Positions 48,767 through 58,830 of a stretch of 64,000 bases of DNA are shown here, piece after piece (position 1 is the stretch's first letter; each line of letters starts with the position of its first letter). The DNA is from Xanthomonas cissicola. Its GTDB lineage: Bacteria; Pseudomonadota; Gammaproteobacteria; Xanthomonadales; Xanthomonadaceae. Below the pieces are notes generated by a model. It was not told the DNA's origin. It did no database searches and saw nothing but the letters and a program-made list of their open reading frames with translations. A program made the position numbers and the translations under genes. The DNA is taken from NCBI RefSeq assembly GCF_008801575.1, contig NZ_VZPL01000002.1:120376-184375 (forward strand), written 5' to 3'.

Positions 48767-49954
48767 ATGAGCCCGTCAGAATCCTCTTCTTCTTCCACCC
48801 CGTTCGCAGAATCGATGCGCGGGCAACAACCGCACCCGGAGGACCGCCAGTTCCCCGCGATGCTGCAAGACCTCTACGCCACCGCCGCCCAACGACGCGA
48901 AGGTGGCGCCGAAACCTTTGCCGCCTTGCCCAACGGCTGGTCGCGCATGGACGACCGCGCGCTGCAGCAGGCAGGCATCGACCCTGCCCTGCTGCACGAC
49001 GCCAAGAGCGGCTTCGATGCCGCGTTCTATCGCAATGATCAGGGGCAGGTGGTGCTGGGCTTCTGCGGCACCGACGAAGGCAAGGACTGGAAGCACAACA
49101 TCGGCCAGGGCCTGGGCTTGGACGATGCGCAATACGCTTCGGCGATCCAGCTCGGCAGCCAGGCCAAACAGGCGTTCGGCGACCAGGTGGTGATCAGCGG
49201 GCATTCGCTGGGTGGCGGCCTGGCCGCGGCGTCGGCAATGGTCAACGACATTCCGGCGGTGACCTATAACGCTGCCGGCGTCAACGACCGCACGCTGGAG
49301 CGCCAAGGTCTGGATGCATCGGCGGCCAAGGATTACGCCAATAGCGAATTGATCCGCGGCTACCACGTCAAGAACGAAATCCTGACCCATCTGCAGGAAG
49401 ACAGCATCCCGCTCAAATGGGCCATGCCCAATGCGTCCGGTCATCAGATCGAACTGCCGGAGCCGGACCCGTTGTCCTTCGGCCAGCGCCTGGTGCCGGG
49501 CATGATGCTCAAGCATCGGCTGGATCTGCACGGCATCGATTCGGTGATGAAGGCGCAGGACATGCAGTTGCAGGGCCAGGCGCGCGGCAACGCATTGCAG
49601 CCCGGCAGCCAGCTGTTCAACGACGCGGTAGTAAAACTGGATGGACAACGCGACCGCCTGGGGCTGCGCGACGACACCGCGTTTCTCAATACCGCCGCCA
49701 GCGTGGCCGCGCGTGCAGGCAACGATGGCCTGCAGCGCATCGATCACCTGGTGCCCAACCGTGATGGCGACAGCCTAATCGCGGTGCAGGGCCGCATGGA
49801 CGACCCGGCCCATCTGCGCAGCCATGTGCAGACGGCGTCCGCAGCCAACGAGCCGGCCCAGACCAACGTCAGCCAGTTGCAACAGCACAATCAGCAACAC
49901 ACCCAGCAGCCGCCGCAACAGCAGCAAGAGCAGCGTCGGGTGATTCAACAGTAA
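48767..49954 (+). CDS. X-T4SS antibacterial effector: class 3 lipase domain plus XVIPCD
   Basis: 395 residues, no signal peptide. N-terminal lipase fold with GFCGTDEGKDW (oxyanion region, residues 98-108) and the nucleophile elbow SGHSLGGGLAAASA (Ser147); VKNEILTH and HRLDLHG are candidates for the catalytic His. The C-terminal ~110 residues match the XVIPCD secretion signal: LQRIDHLVPNRDGDSLIAVQ then GRMDDPAHLRSHVQTASAAN, ending in a glutamine-rich tail (residues 369-395). XVIPCD proteins are recruited by VirD4 of the Xanthomonas T4SS and delivered into rival bacteria; a lipase domain would attack phospholipids. AAGGAG precedes ATG 48767. The T4SS genes are not in this window. Confidence 0.9.
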   Translation: MSPSESSSSSTPFAESMRGQQPHPEDRQFPAMLQDLYATAAQRREGGAETFAALPNGWSRMDDRALQQAGIDPALLHDAKSGFDAAFYRNDQGQVVLGFCGTDEGKDWKHNIGQGLGLDDAQYASAIQLGSQAKQAFGDQVVISGHSLGGGLAAASAMVNDIPAVTYNAAGVNDRTLERQGLDASAAKDYANSELIRGYHVKNEILTHLQEDSIPLKWAMPNASGHQIELPEPDPLSFGQRLVPGMMLKHRLDLHGIDSVMKAQDMQLQGQARGNALQPGSQLFNDAVVKLDGQRDRLGLRDDTAFLNTAASVAARAGNDGLQRIDHLVPNRDGDSLIAVQGRMDDPAHLRSHVQTASAANEPAQTNVSQLQQHNQQHTQQPPQQQQEQRRVIQQ

Positions 49955-49961
49955 GGCTCCG

Positions 49962-49992
49962 GTGGCCCGCGCACTGCCGCGGGCCACTCTTT
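49962..49992 (+). terminator. Rho-independent terminator after the effector gene
   Basis: GTGGCCCGCG (49962-49971) pairs perfectly with CGCGGGCCAC (49978-49987) around CACTGC, followed by TCTTT. It begins eight bases after the effector stop. The remaining bases to 50290 show no gene. Confidence 0.85.
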
Positions 49993-50290
49993 GTCAACGC
50001 ACGCGGCCGGCGACAGCGCGTCAAGGCTTGCGCATGATCGCTGCCGGCGCCGCGTAGCGGACGGTGTTTCGGGAATGGCGCGCGCATTTGAACCATGGCG
50101 CGACGTCACTGACACCGTGTCATAGGAGTCGTCAGCCGATCGCGAACGGTGCGCAGAAGCGGCGTGCCTGGCGCGGTACATAGCGCAACGCCGAGCATCG
50201 CCCAACATCGCCCAGCCGCGCTGGCGATTGCACGGCAGCGCGATACCGCACCCAGTCGCTTAATCGTGGCGCTGCGGATCGCGGCGCGCG

Positions 50291-51541
50291 TTATCCAGCG
50301 CCCGCCATCGCCCGCAAAGTGATGCCGACCAGATATGCCAGATAGGTGCCGGTGGCGTAGCCCATCGTGCCCAGCAACACACCCACCGGCGCCAGTGCCG
50401 GGTGAAACGCCGAGGCAACCACCGGCGCGGAGGCTGGGCCGCCGATATTGGATTGCGAGCCGATCGCAAAGTAGAAGAACGGCACCCGCAACAACCGGCC
50501 AAAACCCCATAACACGGCAATGTGCACGGCAATCCAGATCAGGCCAAGCAGCAACAACCATGGCCGGTCCAGCAGCGCCAGCAGGTCCATCTGCATGCCG
50601 ATGCAGGCGATCAGGAAATACAGCAGCAAGGTGCCGATTTTGGACGCGCCTGCGCCCTCCAGCGTGCGTGCGCGGGTGAAGCTCAGCAGCAGGCCCAGGC
50701 TGGTCGCCAGCACCACCACCCACACGAACGGCGTGTCCAGGCTGAACTGGCTGGCCCAATGCAACTGCGCCTTGCACCACGCGGCGAGAGGATTGGCCAG
50801 GGCATGCGCAAGGCCGACACCGCCGAACGCCACCGCCACGATCACCATCAGGTCGGCCAAGCTGGGAATACGCGCATGCTCAGCCTGGAAGCGCGCCATG
50901 CGCTCGCGCAAGGCATCCAGCGCCCGGGTGTCGGCACCGCTGCGTGCATCGATCTTGCGCGCGCGGCCGGCCAGGAAGATCAGCGCCGCCATCCACACAT
51001 AGCCCACGCCGACATCGACCACCGCGAACTGCCCGAACGTGGTTGCGTCCACATCGAACACTTCGCGCATCGCCAGCATGTTGGCGCCGCCGCCGATCCA
51101 GCTGCCCGCCAGCGCTGCCATGCCGGCCCAGGTATCGCCGGCCACGGTGGCCGGATGCAGCCAGCGCATCACCCAGAACGCCACCACCGCACCCAGCATG
51201 ATGCTCAGCGATGCGGCCAGATACATCGCGACCAGCTTGGGGCCGAGCCGCAGGATCGCGCGCAGGTCGATGCTCAGGGTCAGCAGGATCAACGCGGCAG
51301 GCAGCAGCACGTCACGGGCGATCGGGTCGTACAACCGTGTGCCGGCACCGTCGATCAAACCGGCCGTGTTGTAGATGCCTGGCAGCAAATAACACAGCAA
51401 CAAGGCCGGCACCAACGCGTAGAAACGCCGCCAGAACCCTTGTTCGCGCGCGGCTGTCCAGAACACCGCGCCCAGGGTGGCGGCGATCAGGCCGAACACG
51501 ACAATATCGTTTTGAATCAGCGCAGCACCGGCAGCATTCAC
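50291..51541 (-). CDS. DUF819-family integral membrane protein
   Basis: 416 residues from GTG 51541. About 11-12 TM segments. Family features include GMAALAGSWIGGGANMLAMREVF and, near the end, FFYFAIGSQSNIGGPASAPVVASAFHPALAPVGVLLG, which look like paired re-entrant loops of a transporter (YjcL-like). Transport substrate unknown. No neighbour in operon spacing. Confidence 0.87.
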   Translation of the reverse strand: MNAAGAALIQNDIVVFGLIAATLGAVFWTAAREQGFWRRFYALVPALLLCYLLPGIYNTAGLIDGAGTRLYDPIARDVLLPAALILLTLSIDLRAILRLGPKLVAMYLAASLSIMLGAVVAFWVMRWLHPATVAGDTWAGMAALAGSWIGGGANMLAMREVFDVDATTFGQFAVVDVGVGYVWMAALIFLAGRARKIDARSGADTRALDALRERMARFQAEHARIPSLADLMVIVAVAFGGVGLAHALANPLAAWCKAQLHWASQFSLDTPFVWVVVLATSLGLLLSFTRARTLEGAGASKIGTLLLYFLIACIGMQMDLLALLDRPWLLLLGLIWIAVHIAVLWGFGRLLRVPFFYFAIGSQSNIGGPASAPVVASAFHPALAPVGVLLGTMGYATGTYLAYLVGITLRAMAGAG

Positions 51542-51708
51542 GACAGGCGGATATCCAGGAAAGTAGCCGCCAGAGCGCGGACCGGACCAAGGTGGCCGAT
51601 GCCTCGAATCTAGCCGACCCGGACGTCTGCGCAAACCCGGCACAGCGGCGCACAGCCGCCACTGTCGGCAATGACGTACTGCAGCAAACAGCCGCGTTCC
51701 TTACGGCC

Positions 51709-51924
51709 TCAGCCGTAGCGCCGCACCACCCGATCGCCGCCGCCGGTGTTGACCACCACGCCGCTGGGCTGGCCGGTGGTCAGGCAGTGCAGCTTTGCCA
51801 TCAATTCGGCAAAGTCCAGGGCGCCCTGCTCGCGCAGATACCGCAACGGCGACCAGTGCGGGCGGGTCACCCACCAGCCGCCCTGTGCGGGATGGATGCG
51901 TACGACATAACGAGACTCGTCCAT
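51709..51924 (-). CDS. Small DUF2188-like protein
   Basis: 71 residues from ATG 51924, with GGAGG five bases upstream. Contains RYVVRIHPAQGGWWVTRPH and ends GVVVNTGGGDRVVRRYG, reminiscent of DUF2188 proteins, which hold a short beta-rich fold of unknown role. Codon third positions support coding. It precedes the DUF819 gene by 167 bases on the same strand. Confidence 0.7.
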   Translation of the reverse strand: MDESRYVVRIHPAQGGWWVTRPHWSPLRYLREQGALDFAELMAKLHCLTTGQPSGVVVNTGGGDRVVRRYG

Positions 51925-52149
51925 CAGGCCTCCGGCCAGTGCGCATAGCGGTCGAGCGAGGCGCACGGGGCATAGGCCCGCAGTGCGCGAGGAATGGGAA
52001 CGCCTTCTCTCGTCCGGTATGCCGGCGTGCCCTTACTCAAGGGGCCGCGGGAGAGTAGCCAATGGCCCCGCGTCCGGCATAGCCAGGATGTTCTTTTATG
52101 CATGCCAATGCCGTCGGGCTGACACTGGCAGGGCGGTAGGAAAATTCTT

Positions 52150-52167
52150 ACGTGACACATATCACGT
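52150..52167. promoter_or_regulatory. CRP/Clp-like palindrome ACGTGA-N6-TCACGT
   Basis: A perfect 6+6 inverted repeat with six-base spacer, containing the GTGA-N6-TCAC core recognised by CRP-type regulators; in Xanthomonas the relevant protein is Clp, which responds to c-di-GMP. It lies 121 bases before the mini-ORF at 52288 and 226 bases upstream of the DUF2188 start on the other strand. Confidence 0.5.
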
Positions 52168-52287
52168 CCAACGCTACATTCGGTCAGGGCCGGTGAACGC
52201 CGCGTCATCAGTCATCGTCAGACGAGCGTGGACGATGCGCAGTGGGTGATCAGTCGCTCTTGAAGACGGCCTCTGGGGAGGGGTTGC

Positions 52288-52383
52288 ATGCATCTGCTGA
52301 GGAAATTCCAGTTCTCGATCAAGACCGCCATGGTGATTGGCTATGTGTTGGTGATCAGGGAAGCGGTTGTGTTGTGGTCGTAA
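52288..52383 (+). CDS. Possible 31-residue membrane peptide or receptor remnant
   Basis: ATG 52288 follows GGGGAGGGG. The peptide MHLLRKFQFSIKTAMVIGYV then LVIREAVVLWS looks like the cytoplasmic start and first TM helix of a chemoreceptor or sensor kinase, broken off by TAA. It may be a real small protein or the remains of a deleted gene; no continuation is seen downstream in any frame. Confidence 0.3.
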   Translation: MHLLRKFQFSIKTAMVIGYVLVIREAVVLWS

Positions 52384-52584
52384 GGCTGCGGCACGGTTGA
52401 ACGCGTCGGCCCGGCATGTCGCTTGGCGGGCTGCAAAGGATAGGTAACGCGCCTGGACCGGTGTCGGTGATCGACACCGATGACGCCAGCGTGCGTGCAG
52501 TGACCATGCCTGCCGCTTACGGTGCGGCCGCCGCGCTATGGTGTCAGGCTGCCAGGGATTTGCGCGCATACCCGTCATGGCGTC

Positions 52585-53193
52585 TCACTCCGCATCGACC
52601 CAGCCGCGCTGCTGCGCGGTGGCCAGATCGGCCGGCGTGTCGATATCCAGCGCCAACGCCGGGGCGCTGACGCACCCCAGGCTCTGCATATCCAGGCTGG
52701 CGAACAGGCCGCGCAGGCCGCTATCGGCCTGCAATGGCACATCCGCCCAAGCCGCATGCGTGACCACCGCGGGAATGCCGCGCACGCCGCTGTAGCCACT
52801 GGTGGCGCATCCGGAGACGGCGCGATCGGCTTCTTCCAGCAGGGAGCGCAAATGCGGGGCCTCCAGCGCAGGCTGATCGCACCCCAGGATCAGGCTGCGT
52901 CGCAATGCCGGGTCGCCCTGCACATGCCGACGCAACGCGGCCAGGCTAGAGCCCATGCCCTCGGACCAATCGGGATGCCGGAGTATTTCGATATCCAGAT
53001 CCTGCAACACCTCGCTCAACGTATCGGCGTCGGCACCCAGCACGACCACGCAGCGGCGTGGCGCAGTCAGTAATGCAATGCGTGCGGCGCGGCGCAGCAA
53101 CGGCTCGCCATCGCGCATCAGCAGTTGCTTCGAGCGGCCAAGCCGGCGCCCTGCTCCGGCGCCCAGCACCAGCGCCGCGTGATCGCCACTCAT
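52585..53193 (-). CDS. MobA/MocA-like nucleotidyltransferase
   Basis: 202 residues from ATG 53193. Nucleotide-binding start ALVLGAGAGRRLGRSKQLLM, metal-binding SLILGCDQPALEAPHL and late GIPAVVTHAAWADV are those of molybdenum cofactor cytidylyl- or guanylyltransferases. MocA makes the cytosine dinucleotide form needed by xanthine dehydrogenase-type enzymes. It lies downstream, 409 bases, of the paoABC/XdhC cluster on the same strand, consistent with serving that enzyme. Confidence 0.85.
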   Translation of the reverse strand: MSGDHAALVLGAGAGRRLGRSKQLLMRDGEPLLRRAARIALLTAPRRCVVVLGADADTLSEVLQDLDIEILRHPDWSEGMGSSLAALRRHVQGDPALRRSLILGCDQPALEAPHLRSLLEEADRAVSGCATSGYSGVRGIPAVVTHAAWADVPLQADSGLRGLFASLDMQSLGCVSAPALALDIDTPADLATAQQRGWVDAE

Positions 53194-53601
53194 GTGCCGC
53201 ACGCTGCTGGCATGGCGGCAGCCGCGTGCGGTGCTGGTTGCGAGACGGTGGGAGCGTGGCGCGTTCCGGCGTAGTCACCACGTGCGGAATGGTTGGTGGC
53301 GAAGAAGCTAAGGCGAACAGCGTTACGCGATACGTCGACGTGGGGATCTGGAACAGGGGTCATGGCGACGTACTGCTTGAATGGAAGACCGCTGCAGCCT
53401 AGAGCGCCAGCTGTGCGTGCAAGGTGACCAACCTTTGCGTGCGCTGTCCGTACATTGGCGAAGGCCTGCCAATGGTGATGCAGACTGCGGCGTGCTGTCG
53501 CAGGCCAGCGACGATAGTGTTCGGAAGCAGCCGTGTTTCACTCGACCGGCTGCAAGGCGCCTTGATGACTGACGCACGCGGCAGAAGCAGCTAGCGATTT
53601 A
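53194..53601. other. Intergenic stretch between XdhC and MobA-like genes
   Basis: 408 bases with no supported gene. Frames here overlap both strands with no ribosome site. No clear terminator. Confidence 0.45.
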
Positions 53602-54603
53602 TCAGCTTGCGGTAACGGCCTGCACATCTGCCACCGCCTGCGTGGCTTCGGCGATGACGCCGAGCGCGATGGTATGCGGCGAGGAGCGTCCCATGCGCCA
53701 GCCCGCCGGCAAACGCAGACGCGCGAGCGAGGTGTCGCCATACCCCAGCGCACGCAGCGCCTGTAGACGACCTTCGCGCTTTTGCCGGCTGCCGAGGATG
53801 CCGATGCAGGCGACGGGAGACGCCAAGCCGCGCCGCGCAACCTGTAGGTCGATCTCGGCATCGTGGGCCAGGCTGTACAGTGCGCTATCGGCATCCAGAT
53901 GCAGATCCCGCAGTGCATCGCCCAGCGCACGTCGGTCGTAGTGCTCGGGCGCCAATCCCGGCGGCGGTTCCCCCGGACCATGCGGCCGCAACACGCGCAC
54001 TTCGATGCCCATCTGGCTGGCCAACGACACCAGCGCCAGTAGCGACGGGTCGGCGCCAACCAGCACCAGCCGTAGCGGCGGACGATGGGTGCGCACGAAT
54101 TCGCCCGCACGCGCGTCCTGTGCATGTGCCAGGTAACGCACCGTGCCGGAGGCACGATCCAAGGCCACATGAAATGCGCGCCGATGCTGGCGCGCGTTAC
54201 GCCAACGCGCGAGGTGCTCGCCCAGATCCGGCACCGGCCACACCAGCACGCCGATGCGCCCCCCGCAGCTGAGCTGGATGTCCAGCATTTGGCTGCCTTC
54301 GCCATAGTCCAGCCAGCGCGGCTGACCATCGCGCAGCGCTGCCATGGCTTCATGCGCCACCGCCGCTTCGACGCAGCCGCCTGAGACATAGCCTGCCACG
54401 CGCCCGTCGGCGCTGATGGCCATCTCGCTCCCCAACGGGCGAGGTGAGGAGCCTTGCACATCGATCAAGGTCGCCATCGCCACGCGCTGCCCGGCGCGCT
54501 GCCATGCGCTCAGCGTTGGCAGCAAATCGTCGAGCAACGCGTAGCCCGGCCATGCCGGCCACGCCGGCGGCGCATGCGTGACGGGGGCAACGAGCGCGCT
54601 CAC
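53602..54603 (-). CDS. XdhC/CoxI-family molybdenum cofactor insertion protein
   Basis: 333 residues. N-terminal XdhC_CoxI domain (VAMATLIDVQGSSPRPLGSEM, SGGCVEAAVAHEA) and C-terminal Rossmann-like domain (LRLVLVGADPSLLALV, ILGSRQKREGRLQAL). Members bind the cofactor and load it into xanthine dehydrogenase-type enzymes. GTG 54603 overlaps the stop of the paoC-like gene by four bases (GTGA), so the two are translationally coupled. Confidence 0.92.
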   Translation of the reverse strand: MSALVAPVTHAPPAWPAWPGYALLDDLLPTLSAWQRAGQRVAMATLIDVQGSSPRPLGSEMAISADGRVAGYVSGGCVEAAVAHEAMAALRDGQPRWLDYGEGSQMLDIQLSCGGRIGVLVWPVPDLGEHLARWRNARQHRRAFHVALDRASGTVRYLAHAQDARAGEFVRTHRPPLRLVLVGADPSLLALVSLASQMGIEVRVLRPHGPGEPPPGLAPEHYDRRALGDALRDLHLDADSALYSLAHDAEIDLQVARRGLASPVACIGILGSRQKREGRLQALRALGYGDTSLARLRLPAGWRMGRSSPHTIALGVIAEATQAVADVQAVTAS

Positions 54604-56807
54604 GCGCGCAGCATCTCGGGCAGGTGCGGCAGCAGTTTGTCGAGGGTGACCGGGTAGTCGCGCACACGCACGCCGGTTGCGTTGTAGACCGCATTGGCGA
54701 TCGCCGCTGCCACGCCGCAGATACCCAGCTCGCCCACGCCCTTGGCCTTCATCGGCGACGACAGCGGGTCGCTTTCTTCCAGGAACACCACCTCCTGATG
54801 CGGGATATCCGCATGCACCGGCACTTCATAGCCGGCCAGGTCGTGGTTGACGAAAAAGCCCAGGCGTTTGTCCACTGCCAGCTCTTCCATCAGTGCCGCG
54901 CCGGCGCCCATGGTCATGCCGCCGATGACCTGGCTGCGTGCGGATTTGGGATTGAGGATGCGCCCCGCGGCGCACACGGCAAGCATGCGCCGGATGCGCA
55001 CTTCGGCGGTTGCGATATCCACGCCCACTTCGACGAAATGCGCGCCGAACGTGGAGAGCTGGTGCGTTTTGCTGAGGTCGCCGAATTCGATCTTGTCTTC
55101 CACCACCAGCGCGCCATTGGCCGCGGCATCGCCGAGCGCAACGCGCTTGCCGCCGGCACGCACATAGCCATCGGCAAACTCGGCACTGGCCGGATCCAGG
55201 CCCAGTTGCTTGGCCACCGCTTCGCGCAATTTGACTGCGGCTGCATAGACGCCTGCGGTAGAACTGTTCGCGCCCCACTGCCCGCCGGAGCCTGCAGAGG
55301 CCGGAAAGCTCGAATCGCCCAGGCGCACATCGACCCAGTTGAGTGGGACGCCCAGCATTTCCGCAGCGGTCTGCGCAATGATGGTGTAGGAGCCGGTCCC
55401 GATATCGGTCATGTCGGTTTCCACCACCACGCGCCCGCCCTGCTCCAGCCGCATGCGTGCGCCGGAGGTCATGACCGGCGCGTTGCGAAATGCCGCCGCA
55501 ACGCCCATGCCGACCAGCCAACGACCATCGCGCGTACTGGCCGGCTTGGCCTTGCGCTTGGACCACCCGAATCGCCTTGCGCCATCTTCCAGGCACGTGA
55601 CCAGCTGACGCTGCGAGAACGGTCGCTGCGGGTTTTCCGGGTCCACCTGGGTGTCGTTGACGATGCGGAACTTGACCGGGTCCATGTCGAGCTTTTCGGC
55701 CATCTCGTCCATGGCGATTTCCAACGCCATCAATCCTGGTGCCTCGCCCGGCGCGCGCATGGCGTTGCCTTCGGGCAGATCGAGCACGGCCAGACGCGTC
55801 GTGATCAGGCGGTTAGCACCGGCGTAGAGTAATTGCGTCTGCGCGGCGGCGATTTCCGGGCTGCCGTCGGGCAAGTCGCCCGACCAGCTTTCATGCGCGA
55901 TCGCCGTGAGCTTGCCGTCGCGCCCGGCCCCAAGCCGGATGCGTTGCAGCGTGGCCGGGCGGTGGGTGGTGTTATTGGCGATCAGCGGCCGCGGCAACAT
56001 CACCTTGACCGGCCGTCCGACCTGACGCGCGGCCAGCGATGCCAGCACTGCATCGGCACGCAGGAACAGCTTGCCGCCGAAACCGCCGCCGACGTACGGC
56101 GACATGATCCGCACGTTCTCGCGCGGGATGCCCAGCGTCCTGGCCAGATCGCCGGCTCCCCAGTTGATCATCTGATTGGAGGTCCACACGCTGAGCTTGT
56201 CGCCATCCCACATCGCGATGGAAGCGTGCGGCTCCATCATCGCGTGCGAATGATCGGGTGTGCTGTATTCGGCATCCAGTTGCACTGGCGCCGTCGCGAA
56301 GGCAGCGTCGAAGTTGCCGACGTTGCTATTGGGCGCGTCGCCCTTCTTGGTCACCGTGGCGCCGGCGCGGGCCTTTTCCAGGTCGTAGGCGCCCACGTGA
56401 CGGCCGTAATCGACCTTGATCAACTGGCCGGCCGCACGCGCCTGCTCGAAGGTTTCCGCCACCACCACTGCAATGGCCTGGTGGTAATGCGCGATCTCGG
56501 GACCGCCCAAGAGCTTGGCGGTGTTGAACTTGCCCTTTTGCAGCTTGCCGGCGTTTTGCGCAGTCACGATGCCCAGCACGCCTGGCGCCTTGCGTGCCGC
56601 ACTCAGATCGATACTGCGGATGGTGCCCTTGGCGATGCCTGCGCCCACCACATGCCCGTAAGCGGCTTGGCCCGGCAAGTCATGATGTTCGTAGGCATAC
56701 GGCGCCTGCCCGGTGGTCTTGAGTGGCCCGTCGATACGGTCGACGGGCTTGCCGACGACAGTAAGCTGATCGATGGGATTGGTGCCGGCGGGAGTGTCGA
56801 ATTTCAT
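54600..56807 (-). CDS. paoC: Aldehyde/xanthine oxidoreductase molybdopterin-binding subunit (PaoC/YagR-like)
   Basis: 735 residues, catalytic large subunit. Aldehyde oxidase hammerhead domain at the N-terminus (GQAAYGHVVGAGIAKGTIRSID), then molybdopterin regions: YVGGGFGGKLFLRADAVLA, MRAPGEAPGLMALEIAMDEM, TDIGTGSYTIIAQTAAEMLG, and the C-terminal GVGELGICGVAAAIANAV with the active-site Glu. PaoABC of E. coli is a periplasmic aromatic aldehyde oxidase. Next to the FAD subunit gene (one base gap). Confidence 0.94.
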   Translation of the reverse strand: MKFDTPAGTNPIDQLTVVGKPVDRIDGPLKTTGQAPYAYEHHDLPGQAAYGHVVGAGIAKGTIRSIDLSAARKAPGVLGIVTAQNAGKLQKGKFNTAKLLGGPEIAHYHQAIAVVVAETFEQARAAGQLIKVDYGRHVGAYDLEKARAGATVTKKGDAPNSNVGNFDAAFATAPVQLDAEYSTPDHSHAMMEPHASIAMWDGDKLSVWTSNQMINWGAGDLARTLGIPRENVRIMSPYVGGGFGGKLFLRADAVLASLAARQVGRPVKVMLPRPLIANNTTHRPATLQRIRLGAGRDGKLTAIAHESWSGDLPDGSPEIAAAQTQLLYAGANRLITTRLAVLDLPEGNAMRAPGEAPGLMALEIAMDEMAEKLDMDPVKFRIVNDTQVDPENPQRPFSQRQLVTCLEDGARRFGWSKRKAKPASTRDGRWLVGMGVAAAFRNAPVMTSGARMRLEQGGRVVVETDMTDIGTGSYTIIAQTAAEMLGVPLNWVDVRLGDSSFPASAGSGGQWGANSSTAGVYAAAVKLREAVAKQLGLDPASAEFADGYVRAGGKRVALGDAAANGALVVEDKIEFGDLSKTHQLSTFGAHFVEVGVDIATAEVRIRRMLAVCAAGRILNPKSARSQVIGGMTMGAGAALMEELAVDKRLGFFVNHDLAGYEVPVHADIPHQEVVFLEESDPLSSPMKAKGVGELGICGVAAAIANAVYNATGVRVRDYPVTLDKLLPHLPEMLRA

Positions 56808-56808
56808 A

Positions 56809-57755
<947 letters not shown>

Positions 57756-57759
<4 letters not shown>

Positions 57760-58406
57760 GCGCGCCCTCCGGCAACATCGTTGATGGCTTCGACGATGTT
57801 GGAGTACGCACCGCAACGGCAGATATTGCCACTCATGCGCTCCTGCAATTCCGGCGTGGTGAGTCTGGTCTTGCCGGTGAGGTCTTCGGTGACATGGCTG
57901 GGGATCCCGCGCTTCACCTCGTCGAGCACGGCCACTGCCGAACAGATCTGCCCGGGCGTGCAATAGCCGCATTGGTAGCCATCGTGCTTGACGAACGCCG
58001 CCTGCATGGGGTGCAGCTTGTCCGGCGTGCCCAGCCCTTCGATGGTGGTGACCTTGGCGCCCTCGTGCATCACTGCCAGCGATAGGCACGCGTTCATGCG
58101 TTGCCCGTCGACGATGACCGTACATGCGCCGCACTGGCCGTGATCGCAGCCCTTCTTGGTGCCGGTGAGATGCAGATGTTCGCGCAGTGCATCCAGCAAG
58201 GTGGTGCGGTTATCCAGCGTCAGCGTGACCGGTTTGCCGTTCACCTCGAAGCCGACCTGGCTGGATGCATTGGCGGGCTCGCTTGCGGGCCGCTGCGACA
58301 TCGCAGTGGCGGCGGTGGCGGCCATCGATTGGGTTGCGGCAACGCTGGCTGCGGATGCCGTCCCCGCGATCAGTACCTCGCGACGGGTCATCTTGATGTC
58401 TCTCAT
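57756..58406 (-). CDS. paoA: Tat-exported [2Fe-2S] subunit (PaoA/YagT-like)
   Basis: 216 residues from ATG 58406, with GGAG nine bases upstream. Twin-arginine signal [20 protein letters not shown] near the start, so the complex is folded in the cytoplasm and exported. Plant-type ferredoxin cluster [15 protein letters not shown]...C, then the second [2Fe-2S] domain with [18 protein letters not shown] and [17 protein letters not shown]. First gene of the paoA-paoB-paoC-xdhC operon. Confidence 0.94.
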
Positions 58407-58830
58407 GGCTGGCATCTCCAACAATGCTGGCTTTTACAGTTCTCAATCAATGTGCAGCGCTGCCGGTCACAAGCGCGTGAGTGCGCAGCGGCGACTGCGG
58501 GCGTGACGCAGTGCATTGCCCGATTCTAGTTCCCGCTTTTGTCCGCATTAGCGCTGGTGGCTGCATGCGCCTATGAAAGACGCTCATCACTGCGAGTAAC
58601 TAACCCATGCGCCGATGACGTTGGAGTCGGACGGGCCGGCCGAACAGTTTCTTGAATGTTGCGCGTGCAGCACGTGGGTTGGCCGCAGTGAAGGAAGCGA
58701 AGAAACCCGAGGAGTATTGGTTGCGCTTGCCAGCAACGTCATGCAGGCGGCGGCCTTTGCACACGTCGAAATAGTGAATTCGCGCGTCGGCGGTGCGGAG
58801 CATCACCGACGCTCGGTGCCGCGGGCTGGA
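58407..58830. other. Intergenic stretch upstream of the pao operon
   Basis: 424 bases between the pao operon start and the alcohol dehydrogenase stop, same strand. No convincing gene or repeat; it should carry the pao promoter, but no clear -35/-10 was seen. Confidence 0.45.

Larger units (their letters stand above)
51925..52584. other. 660-base stretch with a Clp-like site and a mini-ORF
   Basis: No full-size gene. It contains the palindrome at 52150-52167 and a possible 31-codon frame at 52288-52383, both listed separately. Nothing else recognised. Confidence 0.5.

Noticed and set aside
58600..58806. 68-codon minus-strand ORF downstream of the pao region
   Set aside because: No ribosome site, no family, weak codon bias.
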